Below are positions 12,888 through 24,618 of a stretch of 64,000 bases of DNA, piece by piece. Position numbers and translations under genes: made by a program. The DNA comes from Costus lasius (taxonomy: Eukaryota; Streptophyta; Magnoliopsida; Zingiberales; Costaceae). Every line of letters begins with the position of its first letter. The first letter of the stretch is position 1. The DNA is taken from positions 16,638,735 through 16,702,734 of the forward strand of contig CM050449.1 in the NCBI GenBank assembly GCA_027563935.2. The letters are read 5' to 3'. The notes below the pieces were generated by a model. The model worked only from the letters and a program-made list of their open reading frames with translations. It was not told the DNA's origin and ran no database searches.

Positions 12888-15800
12888 ATGGCTAAGCCGA
12901 AATCAGGATCTTTCATCCTCTTCCTCCTCGCATCCATCCTCTTGGTCGCCTCCACGGTGGTGTTTGCGGGCTCCGATACCCCCTTCATTGTCGCGCACAA
13001 GAAGGTGAGCCTCACGAGACTTAAATCTGGCGTGGAGCGTGTTTCCATCGCGATCGACCTCTACAACCAAGGAGCCTCGTGAGTTATACTTATAAATCTA
13101 CGTGCTAATTTCTTTGTGATACAGATCTACAACATAATTCTGTTCCTCTTCGGAATCTTCTGATTTAATGGGATCGATTGCATCACATTTCAAATCGAAT
13201 ATATTTTTTTTCTTTTCTAAAATTTTTGTTTGATTGTTTTATTTACTGATTTGTAGTCATTATTTGTATGTATAACATGCTTAAGTTTTGCATTAATTTC
13301 TTCATAAACATGTCTCGGATTCAATTATTCGTCACTATGACTTCTTGTCTAATTTAGCCACCTGAGTTCTAGATCTAACTTTTGCGCAGTCTGAAGGTTG
13401 TTGTCCAAAGCAAGCCTTCTTATCGGAAGTATAAACCTGTAATGGTTCTTTCTTGCTAAAAAGCTTAGTTGTGCACGGTTTTTGATGCACACTGCAGATT
13501 TCTGTAGCACTTGGGTATCATTCTGTGGGCACGGGTTTGCTTTTCCCTTTTAATTGATGAAATTATCATAGTGAAAAGATGTTCCGAGCATTGCCTTGGA
13601 TATTTTTTCTGTTATTTATCTATATCGTTTTGGATTAGGCGTAATATAGAACTGTTTAATTATTTCCATGATCAGTACATTTAATTATTTCCACGATCAT
13701 TACATAACCATTTTTTTTTTTGGAAAAAAGTGCAGATAGGAAGAGCTATATAGGATTGCAACTCACTGGAATTGCCGCTTTTTTTTTTTTTGTTTTTGCT
13801 TGTGTCGTTTATTAATTTCAATACTTATGGTTGAATAAAATCGATATAAATACACCCATTATATTGTCTAATTCCTTCAAAAGAAATTACTGGCCCATGC
13901 AAATGTATCTCTATCTATTTTGGTAGTTCTTAGACAAAGGCTAATTTTTGTTCCTTTTTAAAGTTATGATTTCACTTGAATCTAATTTATTTTAAATATT
14001 TAGTTTTTATTGTTATGAGGTGGGTCACTTATAACTACTGTTCCGTAGTTATATCCTCTTTTATATGAAGTGCTCTGAGGGCATGTAGTCTTACACTTTG
14101 TTACTGTCATAGACTGGTGTTGCCAAGGTCACTTCTTTTGTTATGGAATGTCTGTCAGGTAGAGTTGCAGAGTAGTAACACCAGCAATTTATGAAATTAT
14201 TATTCAATTGAATATTAACAAAATGGTTGATAAATAAGTCAATTACTAACTTAAGTAATTATACTGAAGAGAAATCTTGTTATGAATGGAGATTAAAATT
14301 ACAAACCAATTGGCCTTCTGGTAGGCAAATTTAGATCTGTTGTATGTTTGAGAAATTATTTTCTTGTTTTTGCCATACTGCTTATGTCATTTTCCTCTAA
14401 GTCTCTCAATGTGCTTATCTTTGCTTTATCAAATCACTTTGTTGATAATGGATCATGCTAGAGACATCCATACTGGATTTTATTTGGCTTACTAGTACTT
14501 TCTACATAGGTGTGCAAAAGGAAGATTATCGGTTGTGTGATCAAGAAAATGTATATACACCATTGCATTGATATGCTTTAGTTATTTTCTGGATATTTTG
14601 TCAATGGATTGTAAAACTTAATCGAGTAATTTTACCATTCTGCTGCCAGAAGGCATCGCTAGTGCTGAGAAAACAGTGGTAGACTTACTTCACAATTTTA
14701 GTGGTTCAACTTTTTGTTAACGCAGGCACTAGCTCAGTTAGGCATCACCAACTTCTGATACTCTTTTCCTTTGATTAATCATTTATCATCAAATCCTAGT
14801 AACTTATCTAGTTGTATCATATATCTGCTCTGCTTTAGATGGAATTTTCTTGAATAATTGAACTCTGTTGAGTTACATGCATAATAATGTATTTCAGTTG
14901 ATATTTTAGAACTGCTTATGACGTGAGCCTAAACGATGATAGTTGGCCCCAAGAAATATTTGATCTTGTCTCTGGCAACACATCAAATGCGTGGGAAAGA
15001 CTTGATGCGTAAGTATATTTACTGAGAACTCAGAATATTATAATGCCATCGGTCACTACAGTAAATAAAATTTGTTACTTTCAGAGGTTCCTCGGTCTCT
15101 CACTCTTTTGTATTGGAATCTAAATCAAAGGGTTTGTTCCATGGTTCGCCTGCTATCATCAAATTTCGTATTCCTACAAAGGCTGCGCTACAGGTACTCT
15201 CTATTTTAACATGTTAATGACGGAATGAAACTTTTGGGGAAAGAAATTTTTAATCTTTCTTGTACTTCATTTTACTCGCATGCCATGGGAGGCCCATAGA
15301 ATATATAATAATGATTGGAATCAGGGAAAATACCTTACTTTTAGCTCTAGAACTCTATTCAATGAAAAGTTACTATTTGTTTGAAATCTGAATGAATTTT
15401 CTTATTTAAAAAGCTCGACATATTACTGCAGAAACTATGGATGAGGACCATAATTATGTTATATTCATTGTGACACGTGCTTTAGGAATACTTTTTTTAG
15501 TACTTAATGTAATACTTTGATCACAACTTTATTCTATTAAATAAGCTTTTTTTTTCCACTTGCCGAATGTTGTAAATTATTCACCTTATGCAGATAGCTT
15601 ATTCTACCCCTATTCTTCCCATTGATGTTCTCGCCGACAAGCCTCCTGAAAAGCAGTTTGAATGGGTGAGTTATTTTCGAGCGACTATTCGCCATTATTA
15701 GTTTATTCCGTCTTACCATTTCTGATGTTTGATTGGAACTTCGATGTGCTGGCATGCTATAATCAAACACGCTGCAGGCAAAGGTATGTGTACTGCTTTC

Positions 15801-15972
15801 ACACATTCAACTTAATCCAAAAAAGTCTCTCCAGTCTATTTACCTGAAACCAACCTTCCATACGCAGAGACTATTAGCTAAATACGGATCCTTGGTGTCT
15901 GTGCTGACATTGGTCGGATTGTTCATTTATGTGATTGCGACTCCATCGAAATCGAGCAAAAAGAAGCGGTGA
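12888..15972 (+). CDS. Translocon-associated protein subunit beta (TRAP-beta/SSR2)
   Basis: Six coding exons: 12888-13078, 14910-15008, 15085-15193, 15594-15665, 15778-15783 and 15868-15972. All junction phases agree and give 193 aa, usual for plant TRAP-beta. Residues 1-27 form a signal peptide (FILFLLASILLVASTVVFA) cleaved before GSDTP. The lumenal domain carries FIVAHKKVSLTRLKSG, TAYDVSLND and KFRIPTKAAL. A membrane segment lies at about 166-184 before a lysine-rich cytosolic tail ending SKKKR. The protein is part of the ER complex beside the Sec61 channel that assists co-translational translocation. An in-frame ATG at 12825 would add 21 residues before the signal peptide, so I prefer 12888. 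The fifth exon is only six bases (Ala-Lys) and is needed for the conserved FEWAKRLLAKYG. Confidence 0.95.
15778..15783 (+). other. 6-nt microexon of the TRAP-beta gene
   Basis: The six bases GCAAAG lie between an acceptor (CTGCAG) and a donor (GTATGTG). They encode the Ala-Lys of the family-conserved FEW-AK-RLLAKYG block. The exon before ends in TGG with a GTGAGT donor and the exon after begins AGA, so skipping it would delete two residues without a frameshift. Confidence 0.8.
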
Positions 15973-16511
15973 TTAAAATCTCCAAGGAAGAGTTTTCTTC
16001 GGCATATTTCAATGTGGTTTCGTTGTTTGTTGCAAGGCGTAGTGAGGCAACTAAAAATGTACACTGGTTTAACCTTCGTTGTAGTTGCTTACTTCTTTTT
16101 TTTGGTCGGACTTAGTTGCTATTTAGAACAACTGGATGTTGAATTTTGATGAAATATGGATCAGAAATTCCTATAATGTTCTCTGTATTGTTCTGCAAAT
16201 TCACGAGTAGCATACGGATTGGGCGGTTTGGCTATGCAAAGTGCGCACAACACTCGCCTATCACCGAAGCTGACTTGTTCTTCGTCTTAGTAAATTATCT
16301 TCTCTCTCTAGTAATTGTGTGGAGGGCATCTTTGATAGTAATACTTGATGGGTCGGTCTGACTTCACCCTGATCTTCAGATGGAAAGTTGGAGTGTTTTT
16401 TTTCTGGAATCTCTGGAACGGTAACTACTGCAACAAGTACCTAACTTTGTACATCCAAAATCTTAGCAGTTCTTTTCCAAATAAAGATTTAAGTGCGACA
16501 CCAAAACCTCT
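15973..16511. other. TRAP-beta 3' UTR and spacer
   Basis: Probable 3' UTR of TRAP-beta followed by short intergenic DNA up to the target duplication of the LTR element at 16517. No further gene is seen. Confidence 0.5.
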
Positions 16512-16516
16512 ACAGG

Positions 16517-17744
16517 TGTCACGCCCCGGTTGGAACGGTCTAAAAACAGCGCTTATCCGCTTTCTAGAGCCGTCCGGCGGAACACCGGAACGCAACTGCG
16601 CTAGGGTTTCAGGACTGAATCTCACCCTCAAATTCGAAATCCTAGTTTCCCGCTCAACTTTTTATCCCCAAATTACAATTCGCACGAGAAACCCTAACCC
16701 TAATTAGAGAATCTGAAATCAAACCGTAACTTAAATTATACCTTGATTTTGACCGAAGTCAAAATCCTCCGCTCGCCAAAATCGAAATCTCCGGATGTTG
16801 ACGTCGTGCCGACGTCAGCCACCAAATCGCTCCACCGCGCGCGTAAATCCTCCGCTGATGACGTCGCGCTGACATCACACTCAAAATCGAAATCGAGAAA
16901 TCGATTTCCGCCTCGCGCTTTCGATTTTGACCAAGTCAAAATCGGAACGCGTCCTTCGTCTTCCCGAACTCGCCCGTCCACCACGCGACGCCGCCTGCGT
17001 TACTGTCTCCGTCGAGCGCCGCCGCGCTCGAGAGCTGTACTGAAGAAGGAAGCCGAGGGGATAAGGACCCGCGCCTCGTCCTCTACCTTCGGTTGTCGTC
17101 CCGGAAGCACGCATAAGAAGGAAAGAGGAAGAAGGAACGGAAGCTTTATTCACCTGATAGGAAGCTTACAAGATCCCTTCGTTGTCGTCGACCCTCGTCG
17201 GCGACGGCCCTCTAACCCTCCCTCGCCGGTCGTCTCCTCCGACGCCGGTTACAAATCTCTCGACTCTCTCAACTCGCAGCGCTCGCCAGGGTGTCGGTGT
17301 CGTTGATGGAAATCCTCAATCGCTCGAGCTCTCTCGATGGGTTCCTCCTCGTTCTCGTCCGATCCTTGGATGCATTTATAGGAAAGGAAGTCGTGTCCTC
17401 ATGTCACCTTCCTCAGCGTTGGACTCGGTCGGATCTCACCACGCAGCCATCGTCCGCGTCTTCCGCCTGAAGACTCGAAGCTGTCCGCACGACCCGCTCC
17501 GTTCTTTCCTCACGTTCACAGCCTCGGTCGCCTCCGCTGAGATCGGAGAAGAAGACCTCGCCTGATCCACACGCCTCTGCACGAGATTCGAAGATGACGA
17601 TGCCTGCTTCCAATTTTTGGGTTGACCGAATGGTTGACTCCCAAATCGGCTCTGATTTGATCTTCACAAGCGGCTTTGGGCCACCTCTTTGCCTGGTGGG
17701 CTTTGGGCTTGGATTGGGCCGAACCGGAAACCCAGGGCCTAACA
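16517..17744 (-). repeat. 3' LTR of the gag-only element
   Basis: This copy is downstream in element orientation. It begins TGTTAGGCC and ends GGGGCGTGACA on the minus strand. It contains a telobox-like AAACCCTAACCCTAATT on the plus strand near 16689. The long plus frame here recurs almost unchanged in the other LTR and is not a gene. Confidence 0.93.
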
Positions 17745-17800
17745 ATTCTCCCTGGTCCCAATTTGGACATCGCCCTCGATGTCCGGCGCGGGCGGCCCGC

Positions 17801-19312
17801 TCAACGCCGGATGGCGAGCCACCGCTCTTGCTCGGCGCAGTTAGCCTTGTAGCACTCTTTCCAGTTCTGTTCCCTCTTGCGTTGGAGCTTCTCATAGTTC
17901 GCACGTTGCCTTGCGTTGTCTTCCGCTTCTATCTCCTCCCAAGACTTCGGTGAAGTCTTTTCCTCTACTACATGCTTATACGTCTTTTTCTCCTGTTGAG
18001 GGTTCGCATCTTCGGAGTTCGTCTTCTGCTCGACGTTACCCTTGTCCACTACGTCTTTCGGCTCTGCTTCTGTGGGGGTCGATGATGATCTTCCTGCGAC
18101 CACTGAGGCAAAGCGCACAACTCCTATGCGGGCCTCTACTGGCTCCTCGTTATGCACCACCGCCGGTTTGTCAGCTAGCTCCCGATGCACAATCGCTGCA
18201 ATTGCGTTCACCCTCTGTCGATCCGGACAGTCGCGTATCCGGTGCGGTCCATTGCACAAGAAGCAGACAATCGGTCTCAGTTGACCCTGCCCTCTCTCTG
18301 CAGGTCGAGCATGCTCCTGCCACGCTGGTTGTCCTCCGTTTCGTCGGGGAGAGAGACTCTCTCTCTCTGGCGCTCTAGGTCTGGGTGGAGAAGGTCGTTT
18401 CGGAAGCGACCTCTGTGCTCTCTGAAAGGTCGTCCCTGAAGTCCTCTGGTCCACAAGAGACTCGGCTATGGCTGCAGCCATCCTCCAGTCCTGTGGCGCA
18501 TGTCGTCGGACCTCCGTTGCCGCCCATGGTTGGAGATTCCGGAGGAAGAAGTACCTCCTGTCTCCCTCCGCCATCTCAGGTAGCTCCAACATCAGCGCGG
18601 AGAACGCCCTGACATACTCCTGGATCGTCCCTGTGTGCTTTAGCCGATCCACCGCCTTTCGTGCTTGGTCCACCGAGTTTCCGGGAAGGAACTGTTATCG
18701 TAGTTCCTCTCGGAACACCTCCCATGTCCAACTAGCCGCCTCTGATGTCGAATCAATTTTGGTTCTCCACCAGAGTTTTGCATCATCTGAGAGATATGAT
18801 GTGCACACCCTCACCTTCTCCTGATCTGAAACATGGTTAGCCTCAAAATATTGCTGCATATCCCAAAGGAAGTTACCCAATACTTTTGCAGATCTGGCCC
18901 CTTTGAACATTGCAGGCTCTGGGGTGCGAATCTTCTCGTTGTCGTTGGGAGCCCCATACTCCGCCCTGGTTGCTGTAGGCCCCCCTTGTGCCTGGGCCAG
19001 TCCCATGCGCGTCACCGCAAGATCTGCCAATATCTGCTGTTGCGCTGCCATGGAGTTGGTTAACTGTGTCGTCAAGGTCGCTACCTGTCCTTGCAAGGTT
19101 GCCACCTACTGTTGTAGCGCCGCCATCCCTTCAAAGTTTTGCTGGGCTTCAGCCATCCCAGCCAAAGTTTGTTGAAGGGCAGTAATTTGCAACCTTTGCT
19201 CCTCTATCGTGCGATGGATTTCCTCTACCTGAGGAACTACCGCATCTCTGCTATTCCCAGTCAAACCGAGCACCTGCTCGATCCGGGCAATGCGATCTCC
19301 TTGATTCACCAT
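17801..19312 (-). pseudogene. Retrotransposon gag polyprotein with two in-frame stops
   Basis: A single minus-strand frame of 504 codons starts with ATG at 19312 (MVNQGDRIARIEQVLGL). It is broken only by TAG at 19106-19108 and TAA at 18695-18697. The order is a coiled-coil-like Gln-rich region, a Ty3/gypsy-type gag domain (WWRTKI, FREEL, FLPGN, VRAFSALMLELP), a basic Pro/Arg-rich linker, and a zinc knuckle CFLCNGPHRIRDC (CX2CX3HX4C). A charged C-terminal tail (EEKTSPKSWEEIEAED) follows. No protease motif comes after it. The relative at 59340-60650 aligns across the same blocks, which shows the stops are degenerate positions rather than family features. Confidence 0.88.
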
Positions 19313-19343
19313 GTTGCTGGATCACTTTAGCGCTGATACCTGT

Positions 19344-20571
19344 TGTCACGCCCCGGTCGGAATGGTCTAAAAACAGCGCTTATCCGCTTCCTAGAGCCGT
19401 CCGGCGGAACACCGGAACGCAACTGCGCTAGGGTTTCCGGACTGAATCTCGCCCCCAAATTCGAAACCCTAGTTCCCCGCTTAATTTTTTATCCCCAAAT
19501 TACAATTCGCACGAGAAACCCTAACCCTAATTAGAGAATCCAAAATCAAACCGTAACTTAAATTATACCTTGATTTTGACCGAAGTCAAAATCCTCCGCT
19601 CGCCAAAATCGAAATCTCCGGATGTTGACGTCGTGCCGACGTCAGCCACCAAATCGCTCCGCCGCGCGCGTAAATCCTCCGCTGATGACGTCGCCCTGAC
19701 ATCACACTCAAAATCGAAATCGAGAAATCGATTTCCGCCTCGCGCTTTCGATTTTGACCAAGTCAAAATCGGAACGCGTCCTTCGTCTTCCCGAACTCGC
19801 CCGTCCACCACGCGACGCCGCCTGCGTTACTGTCTCCGTCGAGCGTCACCGCGCTCGAGAGCTGTACTGAAGAAGGAAGCCGAGGGGATAAGGACCCACG
19901 CCTCATCCTCTACCTTCGGTTGTCGTCCCGGAAGCACGCAGAAGAAGGAAAGAGGAAGAAGGAATGGAAGCTTTATTCACCTGATAGGAAGCTTACAAGA
20001 TCCCTTCGTCGTCGTCGACCCTCGTCGGCGACGGCCCTCTAACCCTCCCTCGCCGGTCGTCTCCTCCGACGCCGGTTACAAATCTCTCGACTCTCTCAAC
20101 TCGCAGTGCTTGCCAGGGTGTCGGTGCCGCTGATGGAAATCCTCAATTGCTTGAGCTCTCTCGGTGGGTTCCTCCTCGTTCTCGTCCGATCCTTGGATGC
20201 ATTTATAGGAAAGGAAGTCGTGTCCTCATGTCACCTTCCTCAGCGTTGGACTCGGTCGGATCTCACCACGCAGCCATCATCCGCGTCTTCCGCCTGAAGA
20301 CTCGAAGCCGTCCGCACGACCCGCTCCGTTCTTTCCTCACGTTCACAGCCTCGGTCGCCTCCGCTGAGATCGGAGAAGACGACCTCGCCTGATCCACACG
20401 CCTCTGCACGAGATTCGAAGATGACGATGCCTGCTTCTAATTTTTGGGTTGACCGAATGGTTGACTCCCAAATCGGCTCTGATTTGATCTTCACAAGCGG
20501 CTTTGGGCCACCTCTTTGCCTGATGGGCTTTGGGCTTGGATTGGGCCGAACCGGAAACCGAAGGCCTAACA
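19344..20571 (-). repeat. 5' LTR of the gag-only element
   Basis: Upstream in element orientation and the same length as its partner at 16517-17744. The flanking ACAGG starts at 20572. The internal side leads directly into the primer-site-like GGTATCAGCGC. Confidence 0.93.
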
Positions 20572-20576
20572 ACAGG

Positions 20577-21629
20577 GAACGCTGCTCAATTGAATTGGCC
20601 CAGTTGAAAATTGAGAAATTATAGGAACAGTGAATGCGAGTTCGTCCCCTAGTTTGCATCTTAGTTTTCATCACGCAAGACATTTTAAAATTAATCTATC
20701 TATATTTGAGAAACAGAAATTATTCTAGATGTGGCTTAGCAAAATTACCCGAGTGCCTAACCAAACTGGCATTATGAGTGCCTCCATATTCTTTTCAACA
20801 TATTTCACCCGTGTCATCGATAGTTGCAATCATGAAACTAGAAATGGTTAAAGCCCGTATCGGGTCACAGTGGTGGCTTCATATTTACTAAAATACAACC
20901 GTTATATTCACCATAGAATGCATGGATTTGAAAAAAAAATATATTTATTTTCCAAGAAAGGGTATATTAATAAACACAAAGTACAAACAAGAACAGCCTA
21001 CAGATATGAAGTCGAAACATAAAGGAAGAAAATTATAAGGTCAATCATGAAACTAGAAATCGTTTGCCTAAGAGAGTCAACCATAGTTTGACGCCTGACC
21101 GATAAGTAACACTATTAAAAACTCAGAATATGAAGTCAAAATCGGATATTGAAACTATCAGGCTCGTTTTACAGTACGTTTAAGCTGCATTTTCATACTG
21201 AGGAGGAGATTAATTATTAAATCTGAGCACCACAGTTAACTAAACATTAGTCATCCACATATATATATAGTATTCACAATTAATGGATGCAGTCATAAGA
21301 GGCAACAAGAATCGCAGGCTATCATAATTCTACAGTTAGCTAGGTTGGCAAGCAGATTGTCACGACGTGAAACAAAATAGCGAATCAAAATGCCAGGCGC
21401 AGAGATCGCTTGCAGCTCCTCAGATGAAGACGAGTCCACCACTGCCCTGGATTCCATTCAAGACTGAAACAGGGAATTTCATGCACAAGCACATGCATGC
21501 ACGAGAGGAGGAATCTCATGCCAATTCATTAACTCATCACAACCAAATAGAAATACAGAAAAATTTGCAACTTGTTTCTTCAATCAAGTTTTTCCCCCAA
21601 ATGGATCGATCGAATGCAATACTAGTTTT
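20577..21629. other. AT-rich intergenic DNA
   Basis: Lies between the LTR element and the stop codon of the CFL1-like gene; its right end may include that gene's 3' UTR. A short motif AATCATGAAACTAGAAAT occurs twice (about 20828 and 21045). No gene is seen. Confidence 0.4.
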
Positions 21630-22317
21630 CTAGAAGCAGGCGCCATCGCGGCCGAGGTGGAGGAGGCAGCCACTGCACTTGGGGCAGCCATGGATGCTCT
21701 TGGGGACCATGAAGAAGGTGAAGCAGGCCTTGCAGCCGGCGGCGACGAGAGTTTGGCTGGCACTGCTGCACGCTTTCGGTGGTGAGGACGCAGAGGAATG
21801 CCTGGAGCACTCAGTAAGAGTGCTGTTGCTGCCGTCATCACCGTCGTCGGAGCCCGATGAATAGGCAGAAGAGTTGTCGGCGGTACGTGGGTCGTCGGTG
21901 GTTCTCACGCCGGTCTCCCGGTTGATGTAATAGATTTCCCCTGTCTGCGCGATATAAGCAGCGAAACATACAACTAATAACCAAGAATGTTGAAGAGAAG
22001 GAAAGAACAAAACTGAACCTTCATGAAGAAAACATGCAATCCGAGGAACATCACAAGCGCAATTAGTTTATGTTGGTAATAGAAGATTGATCTTTCTTCT
22101 GGCGATCAAGAGAGGGATGTGGAAGAGACTCGACGGGCGGCCTCACCTCCATGTCAAGCCGCTGCTCCCAGTGAAACGGGAGGGCGGCCTCCGAGTTCAA
22201 GTCCACCGTGGTCCTCCCCGCGGTGCGGCGGCTGGCCTCCGCTACTTGCGGCTGCGATTGCCCGCCTCCGCCGCCACTCCCGTCGGTGGAGCAGCTCGTC
22301 AGCGAGGCTGCGATCAT
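21630..22317 (-). CDS. CFL1-like WW-domain protein (CURLY FLAG LEAF 1 family)
   Basis: Two exons on the minus strand, 22147-22317 and 21630-21944, join in phase 0 (RLDME|TGEIYYIN) to give 161 aa. The join rebuilds a WW domain, LPFHWEQRLDME-TGEIYYINRETG, next to the plant-specific VDLNSEAALP motif. The second WW tryptophan is replaced (RTTDDPRT). A Ser/Asp-rich linker follows, then a C-terminal Cys pair block (CKACF...CPKCSGC) resembling a small zinc-binding module. Rice CFL1 and its Arabidopsis homologue reduce cuticle formation by acting on HD-ZIP IV factors such as HDG1; a similar role is inferred. The frame continues upstream to DSWPWPV but has no ATG there, so I start at the Met at 22317. 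That makes the protein rather short for the family. Confidence 0.85.
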
Positions 22318-23220
22318 GTCGATGTTGGGAGCCGCGATTGCCACAGGCCAAGGCCACGAGTCCACGAGCGAGAGTGCAGACTAATTGCTTGATCAAAAGG
22401 CTAAAACCCCTACCCGGATAAGCACACAATCTACTTAAAATTGATGATAGTTCTGAATTTAGAGGTTCCTCAAGAAAAGACCTGTAATTTTAAGTTTCAT
22501 ATGACGATCTCTAATCCTCTCTACTAGTCAACACTTTGTGATCAATTGAAATCCAAAGACAGCTCTAAGTATAAACATTGGGATGAACCAGTGTTTCGGC
22601 CATCAATTGTACAAGGAGAATTCCACTAGTTGGAAGCTCAAAGAGAGAGATCCAATAGTAAATGAGGACATAGTAAATCCAATAGAGGTAGGTGACTCTT
22701 ATAATGACACTCGTACTTCTTCACGAAATAACAGAAAAATTGGCTTCAACAATGCAATGAATTAAGACATTTGTCGAATCTTGATTAGCATAGAGTAATT
22801 AATGGTTATTAGTGAATTTGTTTCCCCAAAAATAATAATTATTTAAAAAGGATTATCTAAAATAATAACTATAGTAGCTCCTAAAAGCCCTAAAAAAGAG
22901 TTGAATGATTTACACTCAATACATACATCTTGAAATTTATAGATTTAGCATTTATATAATTGAGAGTTTCCACCATCATAGTTTCTAAAGTATGTTAAAT
23001 AAATATATAATAATTTACTTGTAATTATACACATTATTTATGTATTTTAAAAGAGAAAATTGTCTTTATCTAGAAATCTTATATAGGGATATATTTGTGG
23101 GACAAGGATGTATAAATCTTAATACAATACATATTTGACCTAACGGTCTAACGGATTGATATTGAAAGTACTGTATTTTTTATAAAAATTTTCTAGGCAC
23201 AAATCGTAAAACAAGTATGT
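22318..23220. promoter_or_regulatory. Upstream region of the CFL1-like gene
   Basis: AT-rich DNA 5' of the minus-strand CFL1-like gene. It presumably includes its leader and promoter. No clear TATA box or further gene was identified. Confidence 0.35.
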
Positions 23221-23224
23221 AGGG

Positions 23225-23600
23225 TTTGACAATAATATTGTGAATATTAACCAAATATTATGGATGTTAATCAAGCATTATTGATTAAGCAGCGTGGATA
23301 TTGACCAGAATATAACAGATATTGACCAAATATAATAGATATTAATTAGAATATAATTAATATTGACCAGCATATAAGTAGATATTGACCATAGATATTA
23401 ATTAGAATATAGTAGATATTGATAAAATATCATGGATATTGACCAATATCCATGATATTTAGTCAAGAAACATGATATTTAGTTAATATCTATTATATTC
23501 TAGTTAATATTTATGATATTTTTATTAATATACATGATAAACAGAGTTAATATTCATGAGGTTGTGGTTAAATCTCATATATTTACTTTAAGATGTGTGT
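23225..23600. repeat. Inverted, tandem-like AT minisatellite
   Basis: Many variants of a roughly 20-bp word around ATATTGACCAAATATAATAG occur in one orientation up to about 23435. Its reverse complement (AATATCCATGATATTTAG and relatives) continues beyond. The arms meet in a near-perfect palindrome at about 23428-23460. A transcript would fold into a long hairpin. No target duplication was found. Confidence 0.6.
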
Positions 23601-24618
23601 ATTTAGACCCTGCATAAGATTTTCTAGGAATGGTAATAAAAAGTTTTTCTATTTTTTCTGGTCTTAAAGTGCTTCTTGCAAATAAAAATAATTTTCAAAA
23701 ACAATAAAAGAAATTAAAATGGTAATCTAACATACCGATTATTATTATATTGCTGAAAAAAACCAAGTGTCTGGAAACAAAAGGAGACGTATGGAAGATT
23801 GAGTAGAATAAAGATATATATATCCAAGTGCGAAGTTTTGTGGAGCTTGGAGGTCGGCACCCGACCGCAAGCCCCGCCATTGTCGATCCGCAAAGCAGCA
23901 GCCACTCTTCTCCCTAATCGTCAACCCATGGCTTGGTCGAGAAAGATCCAATATGACAAATCCTCAACAGGGCAGCCTACTTGGTAGCTAGGCTTTTAAT
24001 CAGTAGTAGCTATAGACTCTAGCTAGTTCAGTGAACATTGATTACTGAATGCGAGAGGAAGACGGATGAAGAGGGTGAAAAGAAAGGTAAAAGGGCGGTA
24101 GAATTGCAGTGATAAGACCTGTCCAATGTACAAAGAGACATGGGCGAGGCTTACGTCTCTGCAGCGGATCGGAGGAGGAGCTCCGCCCGTCCGTCCGTCC
24201 GTCTCCCAAGTTCCACCCACCCACCCACACACACACATGACTCTCTCTTATGTATGTGACAGCGACCTCTGCTGACTGCTCTACCTTCGTGGCCCAGCGA
24301 ACAGAGCAGAGAGGTCGGTCGGCAGTCCCCTGAGGCCCGATGCCTACCAATGAGAGCATGTCCTCCCGTGTCGCGTCTCTCCTCCTTTACACACACTGAA
24401 GCCGCAGCAGCAGCAGTGCAGCAGCAATGGCATCTCCCTTTAGTTTAATTTATCTCATCCATCTCCTCCTGATCACTGACTTGTTTATATTAAGCAGCTA
24501 ACCCATGGTCTGCCATCAGACCTACCTCGCTTCGTTCATCTGATCTTCCCCAGCTATATATCGACCCACTTCTTCTTTCTTCTTCTTCGCTCCACTTGTT
24601 GTGATTAATATACACACA
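23601..24618 (+). promoter_or_regulatory. Upstream region and TATA box of the bHLH gene
   Basis: A TATATA box starts at 24555, about 64 nt before the start codon, followed by a CT-rich leader. Farther up, 24180-24250 holds short simple repeats (CCGT, CCCA and CA units, then CT). Open frames in this stretch look spurious. Confidence 0.5.

Larger units (their letters stand above)
16517..20571 (-). mobile_element. Complete gag-only (TR-GAG-like) LTR retrotransposon
   Basis: Two LTRs of identical length (1228 bp; 16517-17744 and 19344-20571) flank a 1.6-kb internal region. An exact 5-bp target duplication ACAGG lies at 16512-16516 and 20572-20576. In minus-strand reading, the 5' LTR is the right one. 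It is followed by GGTATCAGCGC, close to the usual initiator-tRNA-Met primer site of plant Ty3/gypsy elements. A purine-rich tract (GGGACCAGGGAGAAT) precedes the 3' LTR. Inside is only a gag frame; protease, reverse transcriptase, RNase H and integrase are absent. The LTRs differ at about 35 sites by eye (near 3%), mostly transitions, with no length change, so the insertion is fairly young. It must use proteins from another element to move. Confidence 0.93.

Noticed and set aside
16689..16706. Telomere-like CCCTAACCCTAA as a possible interstitial telomere
   Set aside because: Only two repeat units, and it recurs at the same place in related LTRs, so it is an LTR motif.
16743..17306. 187-codon plus-strand open frame, repeated at 19570-20133
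   Set aside because: Both lie within the two LTRs of one element and are the same sequence; CpG-rich LTR DNA gives long frames by chance and no domain is seen.
22318..22365. Upstream extension of the CFL1-like frame (DSWPWPV)
   Set aside because: Begins with GTG and a TAG lies six codons farther up; no ATG is available.
24180..24250. CCGT/CCCA/CA repeats as a repeat array of special interest
   Set aside because: Short irregular microsatellites in a promoter, without conserved units or spacers.
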